Assembly (NCBI RefSeq): GCF_900066015.1 | Contig: NZ_LN890656.1 | Coordinates: 496,001 to 560,000 of the forward strand | Source: Candidatus Promineifilum breve | GTDB lineage: Bacteria; Chloroflexota; Anaerolineae; Promineifilales; Promineifilaceae | Length of the DNA: 64,000 bases | Reading direction: 5' to 3' | Shown: one piece after another, positions 10,674-19,580 of the stretch | Position numbering within the stretch: the stretch's first letter is position 1 | Layout: every line of letters begins with the position of its first letter | Notes under the pieces: model-generated | The model's input: only the letters and a program-made list of their open reading frames with translations | Told to the model about the DNA's origin: nothing | Databases searched by the model: none | Translations under genes and position numbers: made by a program

Positions 10674-11756
10674 ATGATTCAACCCATCCAGCGTGAACTG
10701 GCCGAGCAAGCCTACGGCCGCGAGCTTGACCTGCTGGCGCGGGCCGACCGGCGGCCCCGACCGCCCAACTGGCGGCTGTCGCCGTGGGCCGTCTCGACCT
10801 ACATCCTGGGCGGCACGCTCGACGACGGCACGCCCATCACCCCCAAATACATCGGCCGCCCGCGGCTGATCGAGATCGCCATCGCCACGCTGACCACCGA
10901 CCGGGCGCTCTTGCTGCTGGGCGTGCCGGGCACGGGCAAGACGTGGCTGTCGGAGCATCTGGCCGCGGCCGTCTCCGGCGATTCGACCCTGCTGGTGCAG
11001 GGCACGGCCGGCACCAGCGAGGAAGTCATCCGCTACGGCTGGAACTACGCCAGCCTCATCGCCCGCGGGCCGTCGGCCGAGGCCCTCGTCCCCAGCCCGG
11101 TGCTCAGCGGCATGCGCGACGGCAAGCTCGTCCGCGTCGAGGAATTGACCCGCATCCCGTCCGACGTGCAGGACGCGCTCATCACCATCCTGTCCGAAAA
11201 GCTGCTACCCATCCCCGAACTGGGTCAGGCGGTGCAGGCCGTCAAGGGTTTCAACGTCATCGCCACGGCCAACGACCGCGACCGGGGCATCAACGACCTG
11301 TCCAGCGCCCTCAAGCGCCGCTTCAACACCGTTGTGCTGCCGCTGCCGGCCACGCCGGAAGAGGAAGTGACCATCGTCACCCGGCGCGTGGCCGACCTGA
11401 GCCGGGCGCTGGAGCTGCCGGCCGAACCGCCGGCGGCCGAGGAAATCCGCCGCGTGGTCACCATCTTCCGCGAACTGCGCGGCGGTCTGACCGAGGACGG
11501 CCGGGCCAAGGTCAAATCCCCCAGCGGCACGCTGAGCACCGGCGAGGCCATCTCCGTGCTCAACAGCGGCCTGGCCCTGGCCGCCCACTTCGGCGATGGA
11601 CGGCTGGCCGCCGAAGATTTGGCGGCGGGGCTGACCGGCGCGGTGATCAAAGACCCGGTGCAGGATAGCGCCATCTGGCAGGAGTATCTGGAGACGGTCA
11701 TGCGCGAGCGCGACGGCTGGGGCGACCTCTACGCCGCCTGCCGGGAGTTAGTGTAG
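10674..11756 (+). CDS. MoxR-type AAA+ ATPase
   Basis: 360 residues. Walker A GVPGTGKTW at 83-91, an acidic Walker B-like segment KLVRVEELTR near 150-160, sensor 1 VIATANDRDRG near 200 and the ALKRRF arginine-finger region near 215 define a MoxR ATPase. MoxR ATPases act as chaperone-like motors and normally pair with a VWA protein (established for RavA-ViaA and CbbQ-CbbO); a VWA partner is encoded two genes downstream. GAGGAG precedes the ATG by about 6 bases. The gene is followed after 5 bp by the DUF5682 gene. Confidence 0.93.
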   Translation: MIQPIQRELAEQAYGRELDLLARADRRPRPPNWRLSPWAVSTYILGGTLDDGTPITPKYIGRPRLIEIAIATLTTDRALLLLGVPGTGKTWLSEHLAAAVSGDSTLLVQGTAGTSEEVIRYGWNYASLIARGPSAEALVPSPVLSGMRDGKLVRVEELTRIPSDVQDALITILSEKLLPIPELGQAVQAVKGFNVIATANDRDRGINDLSSALKRRFNTVVLPLPATPEEEVTIVTRRVADLSRALELPAEPPAAEEIRRVVTIFRELRGGLTEDGRAKVKSPSGTLSTGEAISVLNSGLALAAHFGDGRLAAEDLAAGLTGAVIKDPVQDSAIWQEYLETVMRERDGWGDLYAACRELV

Positions 11757-11761
11757 CCGCC

Positions 11762-14155
11762 GTGAGCGAACTGCGCGTTTTCGGCGTGCGCCACCACGGG
11801 CCGGGCACGGCGCGGGCGCTGTTGGCCGGGCTGGCCGCTTTCACCCCCGATTGCGTGCTGGTCGAGGGGCCACCCGACGCCGACGACCTCATCCCCTGGC
11901 TGGCCCACCCGGCGCTGGAGTTGCCCGTGGCCCTGCTGGTCTACCGGCCCGACGCGCCGCAGCGGGCCGTGTTCTACCCGTTCGCCGTCTTTTCGCCGGA
12001 GTACCGGGCACTGCGTTACGCGCTCGACCACGGCGCGGCGGCCGGTTTCATGGATCTGCCCCGCCGCCACACGCTGGCCATCGACTATCCGGCGGCCATG
12101 CCCCCCGGCGAGCCGTTTCGCCAACTGGCCGAGGCCGCCGGTCACGACAGCTACGAAACGTGGTGGAACGCGGCCGTGGAACAGTCCATTGCCAATGACG
12201 AGCTCTTCACCGCCGTGCTGGAACTGGCCGCCGAACTGCGCCGGGCTGCGCCCGACCCGCCGGCCGCGGCCGAGACCCCGGAGCAGCGCCTGGCCCGGCA
12301 GCGCGAGGCGGCCATGCGCGCCATTATCCGCCGCGCCGCGGCCAACGGCCATGCCCGCATCGCCGCCGTCTGTGGCGCGTGGCACTCCCCGGCGCTGGTG
12401 GATGCCCTCCAACTGCCCGGCGATGACGACGCCGCGCTGTTGGCCGATCTGCCGGCTGTGGATGTGGCCGCGGCCTGGGTTCCGTGGACCTACGGCCGCC
12501 TGGCCCAGAGCGGCGGCTACGGCGCGGGCATCGCCTCGCCCGGCTGGTATGATCACCTGTGGGCAATGGGCGACATCTCTTCGCGGTCGCCTGGTGAAAT
12601 GGAGACGTTCCAGCGCAACGTCTCTACCGTCTGGCTATCGCGGGTGGCGGCGCTGCTGCGCGAGGACGGGCTGGACACCTCGCCCGGCCACGTCATCGAG
12701 ACGGTGCGGCTGGCCGAGGCGTTGGCGGCGTTGCGCGGGCGGCCGTTTCCGGGGCTGCCCGAACTGGAAGAGGCGACCCGCAGCGCCATGTGCGCCGGCG
12801 ACGAGGAGCCGGTACACCTCATCCGGCGGCGGCTGATCGTCGGCGAACGTATGGGTCTCGTGCCGCCCGACGCCCCGGCCGTGCCCTTGCAGCGCGATCT
12901 GGCGGCGCAACAGGCCCGCCTGAAACTCCGCCCGGAGCCGGAACCGAGCACGCTCAAGCTCGACCTGCGCAACGAAAGCCACCTGGAGCGCAGCCGCCTG
13001 CTCCACCGGCTGGAGTTGCTCGATGTGCCCTGGGGCGTGGCCGCCAAAGCCAAGGGGCAACCGCTCGCCGGGTATAGCGAACTGTGGCAACTGCAATGGA
13101 CGCCGGAATTGTCGCTGCGGGTCATCACCGCCGCGCCCTACGGCAACACCGTGCGCGACGCCGCCGTGGCCCGCGCCGCCGAGGTGGCCGCGACCCACGA
13201 CGAGCTGCCCGGGCTGACCGAACTGGTTGACCGGGTGGTGCTGGCCGACCTGCCCGAAGCGCTGCCGGCCATCCTGGCCCGCATCGAGGAGTTGGCCGCA
13301 TTGGGCAACGACGCCGGCCACATGCGCGTCGTCCACATGCTGGCGACGCTGCCGCCGCTGGCCGATGCGCTGCGCTATGGCGGGTTGCGCCGCTCGGCCG
13401 AGCATTTGCCGCTGTTGCGCCGCGTCTTCGACCATCTGCTGACGCGGGCCTGCCTGGCCCTGCCCGCCGTGTGCGTGGGGCTGGATGAGAAGGCCGCGGC
13501 CGAGATGAACGAGCGCCTGTCGGCCGCCGGATCGGCCGTTCGTCTCATTCAGGACGCCGACGCCACCGCCCGCTGGCACGAGGCGTTGGGACGGCTGGCC
13601 GACCGCCGCGCCGTCCAGCCCGGGGTGGCCGGGCGGGCCACGCGCCTGCTCCACGACGAGGCCGCGCTGCGCGCCGACGGCGTGCTGGCCCGGTTGGAGC
13701 GCGCCCTGACGCCCGGCGGCTCGGCCGAAGTGGCCCGCTACGCCGCCGACTGGCTCGACGGCTTCCTGCGCGATAGCGGCCTGTTGCTGGTGCACGACCG
13801 CGCCTTATGGCACGCCATCGATCACTGGCTGCTGGGGCTGGGGGATGAGCGCTTCGTGGCCGTGCTGCCGCTGTTGCGCCGCACCTTCGCCGCCTACCCG
13901 GAGAGCGTGCGCCACCAACTCCACGAGCGCTTGCGCCGGACGGGGCGCGAGCCGTCCCCGGCGGCGCGACCGGCAACGTTTGACGCGGCGCGGGCGGCGG
14001 CGGTGTTGCCGGTGCTTGGTCGGCTGCTGGGCGAAGACCCTCTCCCTAACCCTCTCCCAAAGGGAGAGGGAACTCCGATCCCCCTCCCGGAGGGAGAGGG
14101 AACTCCGATCCCCCTCCCTCCGGGAGGGGTTAGGGGAGGGAGGTCTGACCAATGA
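11762..14155 (+). CDS. DUF5682 family protein
   Basis: 797 residues from a GTG start 5 bp after the MoxR stop. MSELRVFGVRHHGPGTARAL followed by VLVEGPPDADDLIP is the hallmark N-terminus of DUF5682; an AAVCGAWHSPAL segment near 205 includes a conserved G-x-W-H. The N-terminal alpha/beta region recalls TraB/ChaN-like folds (HHGPG, VEGP and GAWH positions), suggesting metal or hydrolase chemistry, but this is only inference. The final 40 residues, from EDPLPNPLPKGEG on, come from a repeated CCCTCTCCC/GGGAGAGGG palindrome tract at 14038-14142 and look like an acquired tail. The last four bases overlap the VWA gene. Confidence 0.85.
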   Translation: MSELRVFGVRHHGPGTARALLAGLAAFTPDCVLVEGPPDADDLIPWLAHPALELPVALLVYRPDAPQRAVFYPFAVFSPEYRALRYALDHGAAAGFMDLPRRHTLAIDYPAAMPPGEPFRQLAEAAGHDSYETWWNAAVEQSIANDELFTAVLELAAELRRAAPDPPAAAETPEQRLARQREAAMRAIIRRAAANGHARIAAVCGAWHSPALVDALQLPGDDDAALLADLPAVDVAAAWVPWTYGRLAQSGGYGAGIASPGWYDHLWAMGDISSRSPGEMETFQRNVSTVWLSRVAALLREDGLDTSPGHVIETVRLAEALAALRGRPFPGLPELEEATRSAMCAGDEEPVHLIRRRLIVGERMGLVPPDAPAVPLQRDLAAQQARLKLRPEPEPSTLKLDLRNESHLERSRLLHRLELLDVPWGVAAKAKGQPLAGYSELWQLQWTPELSLRVITAAPYGNTVRDAAVARAAEVAATHDELPGLTELVDRVVLADLPEALPAILARIEELAALGNDAGHMRVVHMLATLPPLADALRYGGLRRSAEHLPLLRRVFDHLLTRACLALPAVCVGLDEKAAAEMNERLSAAGSAVRLIQDADATARWHEALGRLADRRAVQPGVAGRATRLLHDEAALRADGVLARLERALTPGGSAEVARYAADWLDGFLRDSGLLLVHDRALWHAIDHWLLGLGDERFVAVLPLLRRTFAAYPESVRHQLHERLRRTGREPSPAARPATFDAARAAAVLPVLGRLLGEDPLPNPLPKGEGTPIPLPEGEGTPIPLPPGGVRGGRSDQ
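14038..14142. repeat. CCCTCTCCC/GGGAGAGGG palindrome cluster within coding sequence
   Basis: Three successive GC palindromes joined by the direct repeat GAACTCCGATCCCCCTCCC. They are read in frame as the C-terminal tail of the DUF5682 protein (NPLPKGEGTPIPLPEGEG) and lie directly before the VWA start codon. Confidence 0.9.
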
Positions 14156-15300
14156 ACGAACACGACGAACGAACGCGCCGCTGGCGGTTGGTTTTGGGCG
14201 GGGAAGAGGAGCAGGGGAGCGGGGGTGCGGGGGAGCAGGGGGGAGAGGGAGCGGCAGGCGACAAGACGCAGCTATCGCCGCGCGACAAGGCGCTGGATGA
14301 GGCATTGGGGGCGCTGTATGGCGAAAGCCACGGCGGCGACCTGAGTAAGTCATCGCCCGACGTGGCCCGCTGGCTGGGCGACATCCGCGCCTACTTCCCC
14401 GATGACGTGGTGCAGGTGATCCAACGCGACGCCCTGCGCCGCATGGACGCCCGCCGCCTCATCGAACACCCCGAACTGCTGGCCCAAGTGGAGCCGGACG
14501 CGGCCCTGGCGGCCACGCTGCTGTCGCTGCGCAAGGTGATGCCGCCGCGTACCCAGGAGACGGCCCGCCAGGTCGTGGCCCGCGTCGTGGCCGACCTGAC
14601 GCGGCGGCTCGAACTGCCGTTGCGCCAGGCGATCAGCGGCAGCCTCAACCGCGCCGCCCGCGCCCACCGGCCGCGCCGCCTCCAGGAAATCGACTGGAAC
14701 CGCACCATTCGCGCCAACCTGAAGCATTACCAGCCGGCCCTGGGCACGGTCATCCCCGAAAAGCTGGTCGGCTACGGCCGCCGCCGGCCCACGCTGAAAG
14801 ACGTGATCCTGCTGGTCGATACCAGCGGCTCGATGGCGACGTCGGTGGTCTATGCCGGAATCGCCGCCGCCGTGCTGGCCTCGATCCCCGCGCTGAATAC
14901 GCGGCTGGTGATGTTCGATACGGCCGTGGTCGATCTGACGGATCAGCTGGACGACCCGGTGGCGATGCTCTTCGGCGTGCGCCTGGGCGGGGGCACCAAT
15001 ATCGACCGGGCGCTGACCTACGCCCGCGCGTCCATCACCCGGCCGCGCGATACGGTGGTCATCCTCATCTCCGATCTCTTCGAGGGCGGCAGCAAGCCCG
15101 GCGTCGTCCGGCAGGTGGCAGCGCTATTGGCCGACGGGGTGGCCTTCATCGCCCTGCTGGCCCTCAACGACCAGGGCGCGCCCCGCTACGACGCGGTGAT
15201 GGCCCAGGAGTTGGCCGACCTGGGGGCGCGGGCTTTCGCTTGTACGCCGGAGGAGTTCCCGGAGTTGATGGGGCGGGCGCTGAACGGGAAGTTGTCGTAA
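14152..15300 (+). CDS. VWA domain protein, partner of MoxR ATPase
   Basis: 382 residues. A VWA domain occupies about 215-380 with a complete MIDAS: DTSGS at 223-227, the GGGTNIDRAL threonine loop, and VVILISDLFEGG for the third aspartate. N-terminal to it is a helical region (50-200) common to MoxR-associated VWA proteins. Residues about 17-37 (GGEEEQGSGGAGEQGGEG) come from a G-rich decamer-like tract at 14203-14262 that is probably a repeat expansion in a flexible segment. The ATG lies in an ATGA overlap with the DUF5682 gene. Expected role: substrate-recruiting partner of the MoxR ATPase in the cytoplasm. Confidence 0.92.
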   Translation: MNEHDERTRRWRLVLGGEEEQGSGGAGEQGGEGAAGDKTQLSPRDKALDEALGALYGESHGGDLSKSSPDVARWLGDIRAYFPDDVVQVIQRDALRRMDARRLIEHPELLAQVEPDAALAATLLSLRKVMPPRTQETARQVVARVVADLTRRLELPLRQAISGSLNRAARAHRPRRLQEIDWNRTIRANLKHYQPALGTVIPEKLVGYGRRRPTLKDVILLVDTSGSMATSVVYAGIAAAVLASIPALNTRLVMFDTAVVDLTDQLDDPVAMLFGVRLGGGTNIDRALTYARASITRPRDTVVILISDLFEGGSKPGVVRQVAALLADGVAFIALLALNDQGAPRYDAVMAQELADLGARAFACTPEEFPELMGRALNGKLS

Positions 15301-15308
15301 CGATTCGG

Positions 15309-18300
15309 TCAGCCCTGCTCTCTTTTCCATTCGGCCGCGATTTCCCGATTGGCCGCGACTTGCTGGAGAAAGGTTTGGCGCAACGCGGCGTCCTCGATGA
15401 GCGCGGCCTGGGCCTGGAGGAGCGCAACCCCGGCGGCCAGGATACCCGGCGCGCGGGGGTCGTTGTCGGCTCTCAGGGCGCGATAGGCCGTCCAAAAGAG
15501 GCGCAGCGGCTCAGCGGAAGAAGGCAGCGGTGCGCCGCCCAGGAGCGGCAGAAACCCCTCGGCCTGGGCCAGCGCCGCGGCCGTGTCGCCTTGGGCCAGG
15601 GCCAGGTCGGCCAAAGCGCGCCGGGCCGTGGCCGCGGCCAACGGATTAGTGCCCTTCAGGGCCAGAGCCAGGGCCGCTTGCAGGGCCTCGGCCGCTTCTG
15701 CCCACCGCGCCGAACGCGTGGCGCACTCCCCGGTCAGCAATCGAAAATGAAAGGTGTAGGGCGACAGAGGCGCTTCCGCCAGCGCGGCCGTCACCAGTTG
15801 CCGTGCCTGCCCATCGTCGCCGAGGTGGAAGGCAGCCCGGGCCAGCCGATAATAGAGGAAATGGTTGACGAGGCCGTGGCGTTGCCGCAGTTCGAGGGCG
15901 GCGCGGCCGTGCTGCAAGGCGTTTTCATAGTCACCCAAATAAGTCAGGACGCCACAGAGAGCGCTGAGCGTCCTGCTCATTGAGTCCGGCTCGGCGAGCA
16001 GCTGATGCAGCCAAAGAGCTTTTTCCCGGTAATGTAGCGCCTGCTCCAAAGAGCCTTCAGTTTCCAGCAACTCCGCAATGGAGTTACTGGTTTGCGCCTC
16101 GGCCAGCGAACTGCCCATTGCGCGGCACAATGCCAGCGCCGCCTCATAACGCTGCCTGGCCTCTGCTCTTTGCCCCCTGAGCAGGAGATAATTGCCCAGA
16201 GTGTTTAGGCACATATGTTCCACAGTCCGCGCCCGGTGCTGGTCGAGGCTGTCCGTTGCGGGAACCCGGCGGCCGAAAGCAATGGCTTGTTCCAGGCTTT
16301 CGCTGATACGGTCATACTCTTCGGCGGGCAGCAGGGCGAGGCTTGCCGCCAGGGCCAGACCGAAGCCAAAGGCAAAGGCACCGAGCGATTGTGTCAGGGG
16401 ATCCGCGGCCAGTTGCGCCCAATCAACGGCGACCCGAGCCAGTTCAAGGGCCGTGTCGGTCTTCATGTCGCGCTGTCCGACCAGCGCTGCCTGAAAGGCC
16501 AGGGCGCGGCCGAGCAAACGCGCCTCAATGCTCCCGGTTGCCGACGGGTGGAGGTGGGCCGCCAATTGGCCTAGCAGTTCAATTGCCCCGTTTAGCAGCC
16601 CTTCAGAGATGTAATAGCCCATCATACTAATTAGGGCGTCGTCCAGTAACGGCCAGACTTGATTCTGGGTGGCCCACTGCCAGGCGACGCGCACATTTTC
16701 GAGCACGGGGCGAATGTCGGCCCGCGCCTGCTGGGGGGTGGCGCTATGCCAGGCCCTTTCGCGGCCGGCGACAAAGCGCAGATAATAAACGGCCTGGCGC
16801 TCGCTCGCCGCATCTTCGGCCGCCGGCATCTGCTGCAATCGTTCCCGCGCAAATTGGCATACCAGCGAGTGCAGGGTATACCAGCCCGGCGAGGTCTGGC
16901 GCAAGAGGGATTTATTCACCAGGCTGACCAAATCCACCATACGCGCTTCGGCCACCGTCAGGGCCGCTTCGCGGGAAAAAGCGCCGCGCAGCACCGCCAG
17001 TTGCGCCAAAACGCACTGCTCATCCGCGGAGAGCAAGCCCCAGGCATAGTCAAAGGCGGCCCGCGGGCTACGCTGGCGGGCGGGCAGGTCAACGCGGGCG
17101 GCGCTTTCCGCGCTGAGGAAGTCGAGATTGGCCGCCATCTCGGCCGCGATTTCGGCGCAGGTGAAATGACCGGCCCAAGCGGCGGCCAGTTCAATGACCA
17201 GGGGCAGCCCTTCGGCCAGGCGGCAGATGCGAATCAGGCCGCGGCGTTCCGCTTCGTCCAGCGCCGGCCGCGCCCCCCGTTCCCGCGCCCGGTCGAAGAA
17301 GAGCCGCGCGCTGCTATAGGCGAGCAGCGACTCCCGGCTCGCGGCGGCCTCCTCAGGAGGCGTCGGCAACCCTTCGAGCATCAACAGGCGCTCGCCGCCG
17401 ACGCCCAGCGGCTCGCGCGAGGTGACCAGGGCGCGAACGCCGGGCGCGTTTTGCAGCAGCCGGAGCAGGATGGGCCAGGTGGATAGGAGACGCTCATAAT
17501 TGTCCAGCACCAGCAGCAGGCGACGGTCGCCCAGGCTGCGCGCCAGTTGCCGGTCGGGGCTTTCCGGCCCGGCCAAATTCAAGCCCAACGTCGTCGCCAC
17601 GGTGGACACAAAGTTGTCACCCACGTCCAAATTCGTGCCGGCCGTTGCGTTGTCGCCCGGCAGGCCGGCCAGCGGCACAAACCAGACGCCGTCGGGAAAG
17701 GCTGAAGGCTGAGGGCTGAAGGATGAGGGCTGGACAATCGTAGGCTGGGCGACGAAAGAGGAAGCGACGGCCAGGGCGAGGCGCGTTTTGCCCACGCCGC
17801 CGATGCCGCTGATCGTCACCAACCGCGCCCCCGGCTCGGCCAGCCAACCCGACAGTTCCGCCAACTCGCCTTCCCGCCCCAACAACGACGTCAGCCGCAC
17901 GGGCAAATTGTGAAGCGTGGCGAGTGGCGCGTTGGAGAATCTCCCCTGCCCCCCTGCCCCCCTGCTCCCCTGCACTCTGCTCCCCTCCCGAATAGCCTCC
18001 ACCAATTGCACCGTCTCCGGCTGGGGCGCGACGCCCAGCTCCTCGGCCAACAGGCGGCGGGCGTGGTCGTATTCGGCCAGCGCGGCGGCCTGGTTGCCGG
18101 CGGCGGCCAGCGCGTGGAGCAATTGGCGGATCGTCTCTTCGCGCCAATGGTCGAGGGCCAATTGCCGGCGGGCCAACGTGGCCGCGGTCGGGTAGTCGCC
18201 GGCGGCCAACGCTTCGTCGGTCAGCCGGAAGAGCGCGTCCAGCGCCAGCCGCCGGCAATGTTCGCGCTGGAGGAGCAGCCATTCGTCGAACGCCGGGCAG

Positions 18301-18731
18301 CCGGACAGGCTGAAACCGGCCATAAACTCACCGGCGTAGAGGGCCGCGGCGTCGCGGAGCGCGGCGAGGTCGGCCGCCCCCGGCGTTGTCCGGCGCTCCA
18401 GCAGGGCCAGGAAGCGCGGCGCGTCCACTTCGGCCGCGGCGGCCACGTTCCATTGCGCCTGTCGCCGGGTCAGCAGCAGAAAGGGCGGGTCGCCCTCGCC
18501 GATGGCCCGCCGTAGCCAGATCAGGGTTTGGGAGAGGTTGCGCAGGGCCGGCGCGTCGGGCATCTCCGGCCAGAAGAGGGCGGCCAGGGTGGCCCGTTCG
18601 CGCGGCCGGTCCGCTTCCATGACGAGATAGGCCAGCAGCGCGCGCGCTTTCTGGCTGCGAAAACCAGTGATCGGGCGACCTTCATGCCGGGCGGCAAAAC
18701 CGCCCAGGAGGGTCAATGTTAGTTGCGACAT
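15309..18731 (-). CDS. SARP/AfsR-like regulator: BTAD, NB-ARC ATPase, TPR
   Basis: 1140 residues. N-terminus: winged-helix plus BTAD region (1-250; LTLTLLGGFAARHEG start, SQKARALLAYLV, TLAALFWPE). Centre: STAND/NB-ARC ATPase with Walker A GIGGVGKTR near 310 and Walker B LLLVLDNYE near 405. C-terminus: TPR-like helical repeats from about 680. Such proteins bind direct-repeat promoters and activate adjacent genes when a signal or ATP state is sensed. Two low-complexity insertions are in frame: a Gly/Ser/Arg linker at about 250-265 (DNA 17935-17995) and a segment between Walker A and B (PSSFSPQPSAF, DNA 17694-17745). It is divergent from 18899, with a matching direct repeat between them. Confidence 0.93.
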   Translation of the reverse strand: MSQLTLTLLGGFAARHEGRPITGFRSQKARALLAYLVMEADRPRERATLAALFWPEMPDAPALRNLSQTLIWLRRAIGEGDPPFLLLTRRQAQWNVAAAAEVDAPRFLALLERRTTPGAADLAALRDAAALYAGEFMAGFSLSGCPAFDEWLLLQREHCRRLALDALFRLTDEALAAGDYPTAATLARRQLALDHWREETIRQLLHALAAAGNQAAALAEYDHARRLLAEELGVAPQPETVQLVEAIREGSRVQGSRGAGGQGRFSNAPLATLHNLPVRLTSLLGREGELAELSGWLAEPGARLVTISGIGGVGKTRLALAVASSFVAQPTIVQPSSFSPQPSAFPDGVWFVPLAGLPGDNATAGTNLDVGDNFVSTVATTLGLNLAGPESPDRQLARSLGDRRLLLVLDNYERLLSTWPILLRLLQNAPGVRALVTSREPLGVGGERLLMLEGLPTPPEEAAASRESLLAYSSARLFFDRARERGARPALDEAERRGLIRICRLAEGLPLVIELAAAWAGHFTCAEIAAEMAANLDFLSAESAARVDLPARQRSPRAAFDYAWGLLSADEQCVLAQLAVLRGAFSREAALTVAEARMVDLVSLVNKSLLRQTSPGWYTLHSLVCQFARERLQQMPAAEDAASERQAVYYLRFVAGRERAWHSATPQQARADIRPVLENVRVAWQWATQNQVWPLLDDALISMMGYYISEGLLNGAIELLGQLAAHLHPSATGSIEARLLGRALAFQAALVGQRDMKTDTALELARVAVDWAQLAADPLTQSLGAFAFGFGLALAASLALLPAEEYDRISESLEQAIAFGRRVPATDSLDQHRARTVEHMCLNTLGNYLLLRGQRAEARQRYEAALALCRAMGSSLAEAQTSNSIAELLETEGSLEQALHYREKALWLHQLLAEPDSMSRTLSALCGVLTYLGDYENALQHGRAALELRQRHGLVNHFLYYRLARAAFHLGDDGQARQLVTAALAEAPLSPYTFHFRLLTGECATRSARWAEAAEALQAALALALKGTNPLAAATARRALADLALAQGDTAAALAQAEGFLPLLGGAPLPSSAEPLRLFWTAYRALRADNDPRAPGILAAGVALLQAQAALIEDAALRQTFLQQVAANREIAAEWKREQG

Positions 18732-18831
18732 CGCCCTTCAATTGAGATGTTACAAGCTTGTGACAGGCAAATTATAAAAGAAATGATCCGAAAAGCCACA
18801 TTGCCTGGAAATTCCTCTCTGAGAACGTCTG

Positions 18832-18866
18832 TTGATCGTACTTTGATCGTAATCGTCGTCTATCCT
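18832..18866 (+). promoter_or_regulatory. SARP-type direct repeat and -10 element
   Basis: TTGATCGTA occurs at 18832-18840 and exactly 11 bp later at 18843-18851; a -10-like TATCCT lies at 18861-18866, 9 bp beyond the second copy. SARP activators characteristically bind 11-bp-spaced direct repeats about 8 bp upstream of the -10. The site lies between the SARP gene and the small gene at 18899 and points towards the latter. Confidence 0.6.
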
Positions 18867-18898
18867 GCTTGAAATGGTGGGAGGTAGGATATGGATGG

Positions 18899-19537
18899 GT
18901 GAACAAGAAACGTGTGGCCGAACGCCAGGCCACGAATCAGATCTATTTGCTGCGCCTATGGCGCGAGCCGCAAGATGGCATCTGGCGGGCGTCGTTGAAG
19001 ACAACGGCCGATGATCAGGAGATTGCCTTTGCCAACCTGGATGAACTGTTTGTCTATTTGTTGCGGCAGACAGAAGCGATGGAGCAGCCGAGGCGGAAGT
19101 TCCCTAGTGCTCAAGGAGAAACAGTGATGACAACCGACGTAGTGCAATTCACTCCACAAGATGATGGCCTAAACTTTGTAATAGGCCATGACGCTATCGC
19201 AACGATGACAAGGCAAGGGGAAGAAAACGTTAGGGACGAAGATATTGAAGCCAATGCGCAACGAATAATTAATGAATTGAACAAATCCGGCCTCGTGCCC
19301 GGGTATGTAGGGGATCGGTTAGGCTATGCCTTTGCGTCCGCGCTCTTCCGACGAAGAGGGGACATTTACAATGCCGATACCGGTAATGGGGTCTCCTGGC
19401 TCATTGCCTGGAATGTCTTTGGCGGTCTGATTGAAATCGCGTCCCAGGCGAAGGCGGACTTGCCCGATCTAATCGCTGACATAACGAGCGAATTGGCGGA
19501 CTCGCTGCTGGCCTGGAAAGCACCGATGCCCCTCTAG
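18899..19537 (+). CDS. Two-part small protein of putative SARP-controlled cassette
   Basis: 212 residues from GTG 18899, preferred over the ATG at 18869 because GGGAGG precedes it at a plausible distance. The first about 75 residues (QIYLLRLWREPQDGIWRASL, then FANLDELFVYLLRQTE) look like a small stand-alone family often seen in Chloroflexota. The remainder, from the internal ATG 19127 (which has its own AAGGAG), reads as an unrelated 136-residue segment with an Ala-rich C-terminus and a GNGVSW motif similar to one in the next protein. Either a fusion by stop loss or two overlapping products from separate starts. Function unknown. Conventional stop at 19537; the next gene follows after 43 bp. 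Confidence 0.65.
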   Translation: MNKKRVAERQATNQIYLLRLWREPQDGIWRASLKTTADDQEIAFANLDELFVYLLRQTEAMEQPRRKFPSAQGETVMTTDVVQFTPQDDGLNFVIGHDAIATMTRQGEENVRDEDIEANAQRIINELNKSGLVPGYVGDRLGYAFASALFRRRGDIYNADTGNGVSWLIAWNVFGGLIEIASQAKADLPDLIADITSELADSLLAWKAPMPL

Positions 19538-19580
19538 GAGCCGGAACCTTTCAATACTTACATTTAGGAGGAATAGCGAG

